Positions 31,674 through 39,988 of a stretch of DNA of 64,000 nt are shown piece by piece. The stretch is taken from NCBI RefSeq assembly GCF_030345335.1, contig NZ_JAPVRC010000011.1:1-64000 (forward strand), given 5' to 3'. Positions within the stretch are counted from its first letter, which is position 1; each line of letters opens with the position of its first letter. Source of the DNA: Halobacillus campisalis. Its GTDB lineage: Bacteria > Bacillota > Bacilli > Bacillales > Halobacillaceae. Both the position numbers and the translations under genes were made by a program. Below the pieces are notes generated by a model, which ran no database searches, was not told where the DNA came from, and worked only from the letters and a program-made list of their open reading frames with translations.

Positions 31674-32510
31674 TTGAATAGTTTAATCACGATAGACGAC
31701 AAGCAGTTAACTAGAAAACAACGGCAGATCGCCGACGTCATTAAAAAAAGAGGAACAGCCGTAGCTTATATGACCGAGCAGGAAGTAGCGGATCAGGCGC
31801 GAGTCAGCATCGCATCCGTCTCAAGATTCTGGATGATGATCGGCTTTAAGAACTTCAAAGATTATAAAAATGAGATCAAAAAGAAAATAGAAATCACCCC
31901 CGAGAATAAAATGAAAAATTTCGTAGACCAGATCGACGACGGTGACTTGTTCAGCCAGCTGATCGAACAGCATTTCAAGAACCTCGTCCTGACGAATAAC
32001 CATTTTGACAACCGACAATTCAACGAAGCTCTAAACACAATCGCATCTTCCTCCACCGTGTTCATCCACGCACCCGCGTCATCCGAAGGACTCGGCGATT
32101 TACTAGACTTCCGGTTAAAAAGATTCGGCATCCATACCGAACGAATGGCCAAAAGCGGCCACGAAATCTATGAATCGCTTCTTCACCTGGACTCTAATTC
32201 CGTCATCATCATCTTCCAGTTCGTCGACATCCTGCCCGAAACAAAAGTGACCCTCGAATACGCACGGGAATGCAACGCCAAAACCATTCTCATAACCGAC
32301 CGCTTAGTATCGGAAATGGGAGACGCCGCTGACTACGTCTTGTATGCCCACCGAGGAGAAATGTGGGAATTCCATACGATGGTCTCTCCCGTAGCTTTGC
32401 TTGAGGCGCTTGTCATGGGAGTGGGGATGGCGATGAAAGAGGAGTCGCTGGAGAAGTTGAGGGTGTTGAATGAGGTGCGGAAGAAGTACAGGCATATTGT
32501 GCCGAAGTGA
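31674..32510 (+). CDS. RpiR/MurR-family regulator (HTH plus SIS), 278 aa
   Basis: N-terminal RpiR HTH (LTRKQRQIADVIKKRGTAVAYMTEQEVADQARVSIASVSRFWMMIGFKNFKDYK), residues about 12-65, and a C-terminal SIS sugar-phosphate-binding domain (SSTVFIHAPASSEGLGDLLDFRL; ILITDRLVSEMGDAADYVLY). TTG 31674 sits 6 bases after GGAGGG; ATG 31668 is too close. Divergent from the ECF operon with a 172-bp gap, so it most likely controls it. Ends in a GC-rich tail. Confidence 0.88.
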   Translation: MNSLITIDDKQLTRKQRQIADVIKKRGTAVAYMTEQEVADQARVSIASVSRFWMMIGFKNFKDYKNEIKKKIEITPENKMKNFVDQIDDGDLFSQLIEQHFKNLVLTNNHFDNRQFNEALNTIASSSTVFIHAPASSEGLGDLLDFRLKRFGIHTERMAKSGHEIYESLLHLDSNSVIIIFQFVDILPETKVTLEYARECNAKTILITDRLVSEMGDAADYVLYAHRGEMWEFHTMVSPVALLEALVMGVGMAMKEESLEKLRVLNEVRKKYRHIVPK

Positions 32511-32531
32511 TGGGGGGAGGGGGGTTTTGGC

Positions 32532-32610
32532 AAATGTCAGAAAAGAGCCGCGAAATGTAAGAATAAGTGCGCCAAATGTAAGAAAAAAGTCTTTAAATGT
32601 AAGAATTATG
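32532..32610. repeat. Tandem repeat with exact 21-bp period, array 1 (4 units)
   Basis: Units begin at 32532, 32553, 32574 and 32595, each with AAATGTAAGAA (first AAATGTCAGAA). Two consecutive units are identical to a stretch of array 2. Lies just after the RpiR gene. Confidence 0.75.
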
Positions 32611-32737
32611 GCTATGTTGGTCCAGTAACCTCAAGATCGAGCAAATAGGGGACGATTTCTTTTTAACAGGCATGGGAAGCAACTCGTTTTTGAGTTATTA
32701 TTCAGTAAATGAATATGAAGTATAGTACCTTCGAGTG

Positions 32738-32787
32738 GGTTGTTTATAATAGTCTAATTAAAAGACTATTATGAACAGCCCCTTTTC
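32738..32787. terminator. Long hairpin terminator
   Basis: GGGTTGTTTATAATAGTCT-aattaaa-AGACTATTATGAACAGCCC followed by CTTTTC; one or two G-T pairs in a 19-bp stem. Confidence 0.75.
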
Positions 32788-32979
32788 ATTTCGTTTAAGC
32801 TTCATGATCGTTCTCATCTCATGAAGTCATTCTCATGCTTTCTCCATCATAAATAATATTAGAAAAGATATGAAAAAGTAGAATTTTTTGTATTTTATAG
32901 AGGTATTTTAGAATTTATATAGTATTAAATACTTATATAATATTATTTTGCATAGTCTTTAAGCGGGGGAGGTGAGGTC

Positions 32980-33582
32980 ATAAAGCCAAATTGTATCCAT
33001 TGCGGCCAATTGATTGATTCAGGTGCAAACTTTTGTGGAGGTTGTGGAGGGCAGCAGGTATGTTCCTCGTGTGATGATCCTTTGACGAAAGGACAACGAT
33101 ATTGTGCGAAATGTGGAGATGAGGTACAAAAGTCTGAAGTAAGTACTGTAGAGAGTAAACAGGGGCGCCGGTCGTTTCCAATGTTTATGTGGGCAATCCT
33201 AGGTGGTTTAGTAGTTCTGTTTTTCTTTCAATATTTATTTTCTGATGACGCAGAGGTTTTTAGCTTTGGAGGTTTTAACCAATCACCTGAAGTGGTTGTG
33301 GAAGAAGTGTTTGAAGCTGTTGAAATGGGCGATATGCAGAAGGCTGGACGATTTATGGACACAAGCTTACTTTGGGATATGGATTTCGATAGTGATGGTG
33401 TTCCCCCTTACGTAACGATTGATGTTCTGGATATGGAAAGTGAGACTTCGGGAAATTACTCTTCTGTTTATGCGACGGTAGAAGTTTATCCTGAACCTTA
33501 TTTTGGAAACCCTGTGTCATTGTTTATTGAACTTGAGCGTGTGAACGGGAAATGGATGATTTATGAGATAGACGAGTATTGA
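32980..33582 (+). CDS. Zinc-ribbon membrane protein, apparent ATA start (200 aa)
   Basis: From ATA 32980 the frame reads KPNCIHCGQLIDSGANFCGGCGG, then CSSCDDPLTKGQRYCAKCGDE: two zinc ribbons (eight Cys). A membrane helix follows (MFMWAILGGLVVLFFFQYLF), then an outside NTF2-like domain of about 95 aa (SPEVVVEEVFEAVEMGDMQKAG). The first canonical codon (TTG 33010) would remove half of ribbon 1, and GGGGGAGGTGAGG lies right before ATA, so ATA is either the start or a mutated one. First of four related genes. Confidence 0.75.
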   Translation: MKPNCIHCGQLIDSGANFCGGCGGQQVCSSCDDPLTKGQRYCAKCGDEVQKSEVSTVESKQGRRSFPMFMWAILGGLVVLFFFQYLFSDDAEVFSFGGFNQSPEVVVEEVFEAVEMGDMQKAGRFMDTSLLWDMDFDSDGVPPYVTIDVLDMESETSGNYSSVYATVEVYPEPYFGNPVSLFIELERVNGKWMIYEIDEY

Positions 33583-33663
33583 TGGTTGGATCGATGCTAT
33601 CTTTTCTTCATCACAATTGTAAGGCCACAACGTAAGAATTGATTTTATGAAGGGAGAGAATCT

Positions 33664-35154
33664 ATGAAGTATTGTACACATTGCGGGGAGCCGCTATCAG
33701 AAGATCTTACGTTTTGTACGGCTTGTGGAACTAAACAGGAAGGGGATCAGGTTCCTTCTCCCCAGAGTGAAAGGAAACAGAGAGTTCCGAAGAAACCGAT
33801 GTCCAGGAAAAGAAAATTTACTTTACTGTCTGTTTTTCTGGCAGTCGGCCTTTTGATCGGTGCACACTTTATGATTACGAATTGGATCGATCCATTAAAA
33901 ACCGTTCAAGCGATGGACCGGGCGATGACGGAACAAGATGCGGATGGTTTTTTTGAACAAATGGAATTGAAGGATGACGCCGTCATTCATAAAGAAGAAT
34001 ACTTAGAATATATAGAAGGATCGGACTGGGAAAGCATTCGTTATCAACTATCACAGGAATTTGAGGATAACAGCAATGAACCGTTTGATTTTGCCGTCCG
34101 TGATTATGACGGGAATAAGATCTTTAATATAAAAAAGAACACCATTGTGCCGGGGCTGTATCATTCTTATACGATTGAAGGGATTCCCAACCAGGTGACA
34201 GCAGCGACAAATATGGAAAACACAACATTTACGTTTGAAGACCAAACGGTTGAGCTTAAAGAAGAAGAAAAATATGTAGATGTGGCTCTTGCTTATCCTG
34301 GTCAATATGAAGTGAATGGAGCCGCAGAGAACGCTTTCGGCGAGTTTGAATATACGGATACAATCGACGTTTATCCGAACAACGCTAATGAATCAGAAGT
34401 CAATGTTACTTTTGCAAGTGACACAGTTACGGTGGACACCAATCAGGAAGATGCTGTGTTATTCATTAATGGAGAAAGTACGGAGAAAACATTAGGTGAG
34501 TATGAAGAGCTTGGTCCTTTTCCTGATGAAGAAGTGATGCTTCATGCGGAGTGGAAGGATGAAGACGGTGAAGTTCATAAAAGTGAAGAGATGAATCAAG
34601 ATACTTTGTACTGGGGAGCTCTCTCTTTTCATTTTGAAGAGGAGAATGAGGACTTCTATGCCTCTGATTCTGAACAGGAAGAGGAAAGTGTAGAGGCTTC
34701 CGCAGAAGAAGAAAAAGAAGAAGAAGTTGAAGAAGAAAGCGAAGAAGCTTCTGAAGAAGAGGAGTCTTTGGATGAAGACTTGACTGTGGGCGCAGAAGAT
34801 CATGTGCTTGACTTCAGGGTTATGTATGAAGATGCGTTGAATTACCGTGACTATAGTATCGTATCTTTTTATTTGGAATCAGGCAGCGATGCTGATGAGG
34901 AACTGGAGGAATATGTAGGGGATTTAGAGGATAAAGGATTTGATTACGATTTCACGTTAAATGAAATACTTTCTTCAGAGATGGAAGACGAAGAGACGGT
35001 GACAGTAACAACGAATGAGCAATTTATCTTCACGAACCACGAAGGGGATCAAACCCATTACGACCGCGTGAAGGAGTATACGGTTATAAATTCAGAGGAT
35101 GGTTTTAAGATTACGAAGATTGATATCGATGATACAGAAAGAAATGAAATGTAA
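33664..35154 (+). CDS. TcaA-like zinc-ribbon membrane protein (496 aa)
   Basis: Zinc ribbon KYCTHCGEPLSEDLTFCTACG (residues 2-22), a basic linker, one membrane helix (FTLLSVFLAVGLLIGAHFMI, about 55-74), then a large outside part with repeated TcaA-type modules and a Glu-rich acidic spacer (about residues 340-375) before a final NTF2-like domain. TcaA proteins are tail-anchored cell-wall-stress sensors or modulators tied to glycopeptide response in staphylococci. Nearly full-length paralogue of 36438-37853. ATG 33664 after AAGGGAGAG. Confidence 0.83.
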   Translation: MKYCTHCGEPLSEDLTFCTACGTKQEGDQVPSPQSERKQRVPKKPMSRKRKFTLLSVFLAVGLLIGAHFMITNWIDPLKTVQAMDRAMTEQDADGFFEQMELKDDAVIHKEEYLEYIEGSDWESIRYQLSQEFEDNSNEPFDFAVRDYDGNKIFNIKKNTIVPGLYHSYTIEGIPNQVTAATNMENTTFTFEDQTVELKEEEKYVDVALAYPGQYEVNGAAENAFGEFEYTDTIDVYPNNANESEVNVTFASDTVTVDTNQEDAVLFINGESTEKTLGEYEELGPFPDEEVMLHAEWKDEDGEVHKSEEMNQDTLYWGALSFHFEEENEDFYASDSEQEEESVEASAEEEKEEEVEEESEEASEEEESLDEDLTVGAEDHVLDFRVMYEDALNYRDYSIVSFYLESGSDADEELEEYVGDLEDKGFDYDFTLNEILSSEMEDEETVTVTTNEQFIFTNHEGDQTHYDRVKEYTVINSEDGFKITKIDIDDTERNEM

Positions 35155-35596
35155 TCATTTGATGCGAGCTTCGATGCCTGCCTGACTGGATTGGAAGGAG
35201 CAGTACTGTGTGCCATTCACTCAGGTGCAGAGATTGATGTCTCCCAGTATAGCCGAGAAAGGTATGCATCCATATGGATCATAAAGGTGAAAAGGAAGCG
35301 TTATCCTTTTTGTGAATCATTAGAACTGTATCTTTATAATCATAAATTTGGGTTAAAATCCATTTAATTATGTAAAAAAGACTAGTTAAATGGATTTTTT
35401 TGCTATAATGGTAAGGCTAGTCATCCGATTCATTATAGATTACTTGAGGAGGATGACTTTTTATCTTAGGAAAGGAGTTTATAAGAGGAAAGGGATACGC
35501 TTCTGAACAGTACTTATTGCTTTCATTTGTCTCGTGTTTTTCCATACATACAAAGAGCGTATTCGCATAAAAAATTTCATAGTAAAGGATGGTTTG
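35155..35596. other. Intergenic region between zinc-ribbon genes
   Basis: Holds a terminator (35355-35402) and an upstream region of the Yip1-like gene. The frame 35417-35626 on the minus strand is a shadow. No gene supported. Confidence 0.45.
35355..35402 (+). terminator. Rho-independent terminator
   Basis: AAATCCATTTAA-ttatgtaaaaaagactag-TTAAATGGATTTTTTTGC downstream of the first TcaA-like gene. Confidence 0.8.
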
Positions 35597-36388
35597 ATGA
35601 AATGTCCGCAATGTAATCATGAACAAGGATCAGGAAAATTCTGCGGGGTCTGCGGCAGTCCGTTGAGTTCTGCGGGGGCGTCTGTTGAAACAGAACAAGC
35701 TGCTACCGCTGCGACCATGGAACACAAGCCGGTTACGACCAATTCGGAATCGGTCGAGAAAGTAAAGAAATTCTCTGGAGATTACGGGCAAGGAGCACTA
35801 CGTTTCTTGAAACGGCCTTCATTAGCTTTTCGTGCAGGGGAAACGGCATTTGCGCAAGGGCTTGCAACACTAATAATTTATATGGTTGCCTATTCTCTCA
35901 GCATTTATTTCCTGGCGAATTCCTTGTTTAAACAAATGGGATTTGGTTTAGGGGTACAGTCTCTGCCATTCTTCGGGGTGACCTCAAGGTTATTTTTAAT
36001 TTCATTAATAGGGATCGTCATTTGTTTAGCTGCTCTATTTGTTATGGCCAGGTTCATGAATCTGCAGATGAGTGTCAAACGTTTAATTGCTCAATACGGC
36101 GGATTGATCACACCTTTTGCCGCAATCAATGTAATTGCTATTATCTTCGGACTGAGTGGCGCCATGTCTATGACGATGCTTTTATTAGGAGGATCTGCAT
36201 TTTTTGTTCTTATATTAGTGCCTGCCCTATTTATCTATCACCACGGATTGACGTCTAAAGCAGAGCCACATGTATTCTATTGGAGTACGGGAACTAGTTT
36301 ACTCATTATGATCGTTTCTTATTTATTTTGGAATTGGGTCATTTCAGATATGTTGGATGAATTGGACTCTTTCCTTTCCTTCTTTTAG
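35597..36388 (+). CDS. Zinc-ribbon plus Yip1-like multi-span membrane protein (264 aa)
   Basis: Zinc ribbon MKCPQCNHEQGSGKFCGVCGSPL (residues 1-23), a Thr/Ala/Glu linker, then five helices (LATLIIYMVAYSLSIYFLA; LFLISLIGIVICLAALFVMARF; LITPFAAINVIAIIFGLSG; FFVLILVPALFIYHHG; SLLIMIVSYLFWNWV) with a layout like Yip1-domain/YckC-type proteins of Bacillaceae. ATG 35597 with AAAGGATGG. Sits between the two TcaA-like paralogues, 50 bases before the second. Confidence 0.78.
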   Translation: MKCPQCNHEQGSGKFCGVCGSPLSSAGASVETEQAATAATMEHKPVTTNSESVEKVKKFSGDYGQGALRFLKRPSLAFRAGETAFAQGLATLIIYMVAYSLSIYFLANSLFKQMGFGLGVQSLPFFGVTSRLFLISLIGIVICLAALFVMARFMNLQMSVKRLIAQYGGLITPFAAINVIAIIFGLSGAMSMTMLLLGGSAFFVLILVPALFIYHHGLTSKAEPHVFYWSTGTSLLIMIVSYLFWNWVISDMLDELDSFLSFF

Positions 36389-36437
36389 TATCAGTCGATT
36401 TTCTTAGATGAGTATTAGCTTCAAAGGAGAGGTTTTA

Positions 36438-37853
36438 TTGAAATATTGTACGATATGTGGACAGACAATCACAGATAACCAAACGTTCTGTACTTCTTGT
36501 GGAGCTAAGCAGGGTGATGAAGAACAAGCTGCTAAACACGAACATACGCCTGAAGTCTCACCATCACGTCCTGTTCAAGAACGCAGACCAAAGAAACCGA
36601 TGGCGAAAAACAAAAAAATTGCACTTATCTCTATCGCTGCAGCCTTAGTTATTTTAACGAGCGCTCATTTCATCATTTCTTCTATTATAGACCCATTAAA
36701 AAACGTGCAGGCCATGGACAGGGCAATCACCGAGCAGGACCCGGATGCTTTTTTTGAACAAGTGGATTTAAAGGAGAAAGCTTTAGTAGATAAAGAGGAA
36801 TACTTATCATTCATCGATTCTTCTGGCTGGGAGAGTATGCGTTACCAACTAATAGAAGGATTTGAAGGGGAACAAGGGAAAACGTTCGATTTTTCTATTC
36901 GTGATGAGGCAGGAGATAAAGTATTCGCTGTAAAAAAAGATCCTCTCGTGCCTGGCTTGTATTCTACCTATGATATCGAAGCCATTCCTAATCAAGTGGT
37001 AGCGGCTTCGAATATGGAAAATACAAAGGTTACTATTGAAGGGAAGACGAAAGAGATCAAGGAAGCCTCTGACTTCACTGACCTTAATCTGGCTTATCCA
37101 GGAGAATATTCAGTAGAAGGAACTGCTCAATCGGAGTTCGGAACCTTCGAGTACAGTGATACACTGACTGTCTATCCGAATGAGGGCAATGAATCTGAAG
37201 TAATGATCGATTTTCCAAGTAATACGTATGCCATAGATACCAATCAGCAAGACGCCATTCTGTTCATCAATGGAGAAAGCACGGAACAGCCTCTATCTGA
37301 GTACACAGAATTAGGCCCATTTCCTACTGATGAACAAGTGACCGTCCACGCGGAGTGGAAAGACGAGGAAGGAAACACGCATACTACCGATGAGGTGGAT
37401 CCGCAGTCCAGCATGTGGGGAGCATTGTCTTTTTATTTTGATGAGCCGACCGAGGAAGTGTATGCAGGGGAACAGACGAACAGCAGCAACGATGCCGGCT
37501 TTGACGAGGAAGAAGTAGAAGACTTCATGCTGCAATTCCTGGACCAAAGCGTGGAAGCCTTGAATGTCCAGGACTTTACTATTGTCGCGCCTCTTTTTAA
37601 TGATGATGGATCCGGCAAAGCTGAGTCTCAAGAATTCATTGAATCAGGCAGGGTCGACACTGAGACGCTGCTGGATGGAGAATTGATAGATTTAGTAGAA
37701 TTGGAAGAGGATGAATTTGAAGTGACGATGAGTGAGAGTTATGAAATCTATTACTCAGACGGAGATTTTAAAGAACCGACTTTGGAATCGACGTATCTGC
37801 TTACGGTGGAAGATGGGGAGTTGAAAGTCGACTCCTACGTCAGTATTGATTAA
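36438..37853 (+). CDS. TcaA-like zinc-ribbon membrane protein, second copy (471 aa)
   Basis: Starts LKYCTICGQTITDNQTFCTSCG, then a basic linker, membrane helix IALISIAAALVILTSAHFII, and the same outside modules as 33664-35154 (DPLKNVQAMDRAITEQDPDAFFEQV; INGESTEQPLSEYTELGPFP). The acidic spacer is much shorter. TTG 36438 after AAAGGAGAGG. The two copies differ widely in codons but little in layout, so the duplication is old. Confidence 0.83.
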   Translation: MKYCTICGQTITDNQTFCTSCGAKQGDEEQAAKHEHTPEVSPSRPVQERRPKKPMAKNKKIALISIAAALVILTSAHFIISSIIDPLKNVQAMDRAITEQDPDAFFEQVDLKEKALVDKEEYLSFIDSSGWESMRYQLIEGFEGEQGKTFDFSIRDEAGDKVFAVKKDPLVPGLYSTYDIEAIPNQVVAASNMENTKVTIEGKTKEIKEASDFTDLNLAYPGEYSVEGTAQSEFGTFEYSDTLTVYPNEGNESEVMIDFPSNTYAIDTNQQDAILFINGESTEQPLSEYTELGPFPTDEQVTVHAEWKDEEGNTHTTDEVDPQSSMWGALSFYFDEPTEEVYAGEQTNSSNDAGFDEEEVEDFMLQFLDQSVEALNVQDFTIVAPLFNDDGSGKAESQEFIESGRVDTETLLDGELIDLVELEEDEFEVTMSESYEIYYSDGDFKEPTLESTYLLTVEDGELKVDSYVSID

Positions 37854-37945
37854 GCTCGTTATTTGGTGGCTGCCTCCGGCACGGTAATGGCCGGAAATAG
37901 GTCACTGCTCTGGAAAAGCCAGGGCAGTCGATAACGGAACATGGC

Positions 37946-38066
37946 AAATGTAAGAATTACCGGCTGAAATGTAAGTAAAAACGCGGTGAATGTCGGAGTA
38001 AAGCCGCGAAATGTAAGAATAAGTGCGCCAAATGTAAGAAAAACTTATTCAAATGTAAGAATTACA
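37946..38066. repeat. Tandem repeat with exact 21-bp period, array 2 (6 units)
   Basis: Units start at 37946, 37967, 37988, 38009, 38030 and 38051, consensus AAATGTAAGAA plus a variable ten bases. About 42 bases from 38002 match array 1 exactly. Downstream of the second TcaA-like gene. Confidence 0.78.
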
Positions 38067-38094
38067 ACTACGCTCATAAAAAGCATAGAACTAA

Positions 38095-38130
38095 AAAACG
38101 TCCACCAGAACATGTTCTGGTGGACGTTTT
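38095..38130. terminator. Bidirectional perfect-palindrome terminator
   Basis: AAAACGTCCACCAGAAC then ATGTTCTGGTGGACGTTTT; a 18-bp perfect stem serving both the plus-strand TcaA-like gene and the minus-strand cstA. Confidence 0.85.
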
Positions 38131-38152
38131 CCCTTATACATAAAGGATTTTT

Positions 38153-39595
38153 TTAAGCACTCGGTTTCAACTCTTCTTCAAGCGGAATATCCTTATTCAG
38201 CCCGCGGCGTGCCGCAATAAAGAAGGCGGACACAATCGCAACGGTAATGATGGCAGCTGCCACATACGAAACATTTAACGATAAACCGAAACCAATCGGC
38301 GCGTTTAGAATATAGGTGAACGTCGCCATTGTCATAAACGTTGCTGGAATCGCGGCGATCCAGTAATTTTTTCTCGATAGGAACAAGTACATGGCTCCGA
38401 CCCATAAGGCGATAACTGCCGTGGACTGGTTGGCCCAGGAGAAATATCTCCACAGTAATGTGAAATCAATGCGTGTCAGTACGAATGAGATCACAAATAG
38501 CGGTACGGCGATCCAAATACGACTTGCGATTTTCTTTTGAGACACATTGATATAGTCAGCAATGATCATACGGGCACTTCTGAAGGCTGTGTCTCCTGAA
38601 GTGATCGGCAGTACGATGACACCAAGAACAGCAAGCGTTCCTCCGACAGCTCCAAGCATCGCAATGGAAACTTCGCTCACTACAGCAGCAGGACCTCCAC
38701 TGGCAAGTACTTCGTTAAGACCGGCAGAACCGTTGAATACACTCATGGCAGCGGCTGCCCAGATCATCGCGATAATTCCTTCAGCGATCATCATGCCGTA
38801 GAAAATGCGGCGGCCTTGTTTTTCTTTTTGAGTCGTTCTAGAGATAATCGGCGTCTGTGTCGCATGGAAACCAGACAGCGCTCCACAGGAAATCGTTAAG
38901 AATAACAGTGGAAAAATCGGCGCGTTATCCGGGTGCATGTTCGTTAACGTAAGCTCTGGAATCGGTGCTCCTGTGATGACAAGAGAAGCTCCGACACCGA
39001 TGGCACTGATTAAAAGCAGCGCTCCGAAAATCGGGTAGAAACGTCCGATGATTTTATCAATCGGAAGCATTGTAGCCAGCAGATAATAAACAAAAATCGC
39101 TCCAATAATGATCGGCAGGGCGAGCCAGCTGCTCGTCATATTGTGCAAGAGATCAGCGGGGGCTGAGACGAACACGGTTCCTACAAGGACAAGCAGTAAA
39201 ATCGCAAACGCGTTCACGACGTGCTTCATCACTTTTCCTAAAAACTTACCGGCAAGTTCAGGCAGGTGCGCCCCGCGATTTCGGATCGAAATCATCCCTG
39301 TCAGGTAATCGTGAACCGCTCCGGCAAAGATACAGCCAAATACAATCCACAAAAAGGCGACAGGTCCATAAAGCGCTCCGAGAATCGGCCCGAAAATGGG
39401 ACCTACCCCGGCTATATTTAACAGCTGAATTAATGAATTTCTTTTTTCACCCATTGGCAGGTAATCGACACCATCGCCGTTCGTATAAGCGGGTGTCTGG
39501 CGGTCTGTGTTGACTCCGAACGTTTTCTCGACATATTTTCCATAAGTAAAATAACCAACAATTAAAAGTGCAATACTTGCAAGAAACGTAATCAT
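38153..39595 (-). CDS. cstA: CstA-family peptide/pyruvate transporter (480 aa)
   Basis: The product begins MITFLASIALLIVGYFTYGKYVEKTFG, then NIAGVGPIFGPILGALYGPVAFLWIVFGCIFAGAVHDY, the conserved CstA core, and GFHATQTPIISRT. About 13-15 helices. The family includes E. coli CstA and the pyruvate importer BtsT; this is the short version (about 480 aa). ATG 39595 follows GAGGGAGG; the 36 residues upstream are rejected. A cre box lies just upstream, and a LytS/LytT pair follows on the same strand, as expected for pyruvate uptake. Confidence 0.9.
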   Translation of the reverse strand: MITFLASIALLIVGYFTYGKYVEKTFGVNTDRQTPAYTNGDGVDYLPMGEKRNSLIQLLNIAGVGPIFGPILGALYGPVAFLWIVFGCIFAGAVHDYLTGMISIRNRGAHLPELAGKFLGKVMKHVVNAFAILLLVLVGTVFVSAPADLLHNMTSSWLALPIIIGAIFVYYLLATMLPIDKIIGRFYPIFGALLLISAIGVGASLVITGAPIPELTLTNMHPDNAPIFPLLFLTISCGALSGFHATQTPIISRTTQKEKQGRRIFYGMMIAEGIIAMIWAAAAMSVFNGSAGLNEVLASGGPAAVVSEVSIAMLGAVGGTLAVLGVIVLPITSGDTAFRSARMIIADYINVSQKKIASRIWIAVPLFVISFVLTRIDFTLLWRYFSWANQSTAVIALWVGAMYLFLSRKNYWIAAIPATFMTMATFTYILNAPIGFGLSLNVSYVAAAIITVAIVSAFFIAARRGLNKDIPLEEELKPSA

Positions 39596-39618
39596 TGCGG
39601 CTTCCTCCCTCGAATCTC

Positions 39619-39632
39619 TGTAATCGCTTACA
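39619..39632. promoter_or_regulatory. cre box upstream of cstA
   Basis: TGTAATCGCTTACA is a palindromic match to the CcpA site. A half-kept second one (AACAGCGCTTACAT) lies at 39646-39659. It predicts glucose repression of cstA. Confidence 0.7.
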
Positions 39633-39830
39633 AATAATCGTAACAAAACAGCGCTTACATTTGACCCGTTCGTGTCTATCATGTCGAAATATCTGTCTGA
39701 CATGCAAAAAAACCGCCCTCAAAAAAGGACGGTTAGATTGTTTATATCGTGCTATGGATTGTATGTACCTGGTCGCCGGCGGGGCAGGGGCTTCAATTCG
39801 GACGCCCTGCATCGCAATTTCCACTTTTAT

Positions 39831-39970
39831 CGAAAAAGGGTTTTAGGAAACAGCAAGACTCCTGTGGGAGATGCGGATAAGGGGTGACCCCACAGGGCTG
39901 AATAGCCCGAGGAGGCACGCCATTCGCCCACGGAAAGCGAGTGGTTTCCTAAAAACCTTTCGCTTTTTCG
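39831..39970. repeat. Bacillaceae-type long palindromic intergenic repeat
   Basis: CGAAAAAGGGTTTTAGGAAAC ... GACTCCTGTGGGAG ... GGTGACCCCACAGG ... CCCGAGGAGGC ... GGAAAGCGAGTGG ... TTTCCTAAAAACC ... GCTTTTTCG. Nested inverted repeats of about 140 bp, of a type scattered through many Bacillaceae genomes (from memory). Unknown function. Confidence 0.7.
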
Positions 39971-39988
39971 AACATGTGAAGGACGGTC

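Larger units (their letters stand above)
32511..32979. other. Intergenic region with 21-bp repeats and a terminator
   Basis: Holds repeat array 1 (32532-32610) and the hairpin 32738-32787. The remainder is AT-rich without a gene. Confidence 0.6.

Noticed and set aside
39595-39703. N-terminal extension of CstA (36 residues)
   Set aside because: It covers the cre box and promoter region; GAGGGAGG points to the ATG at 39595.
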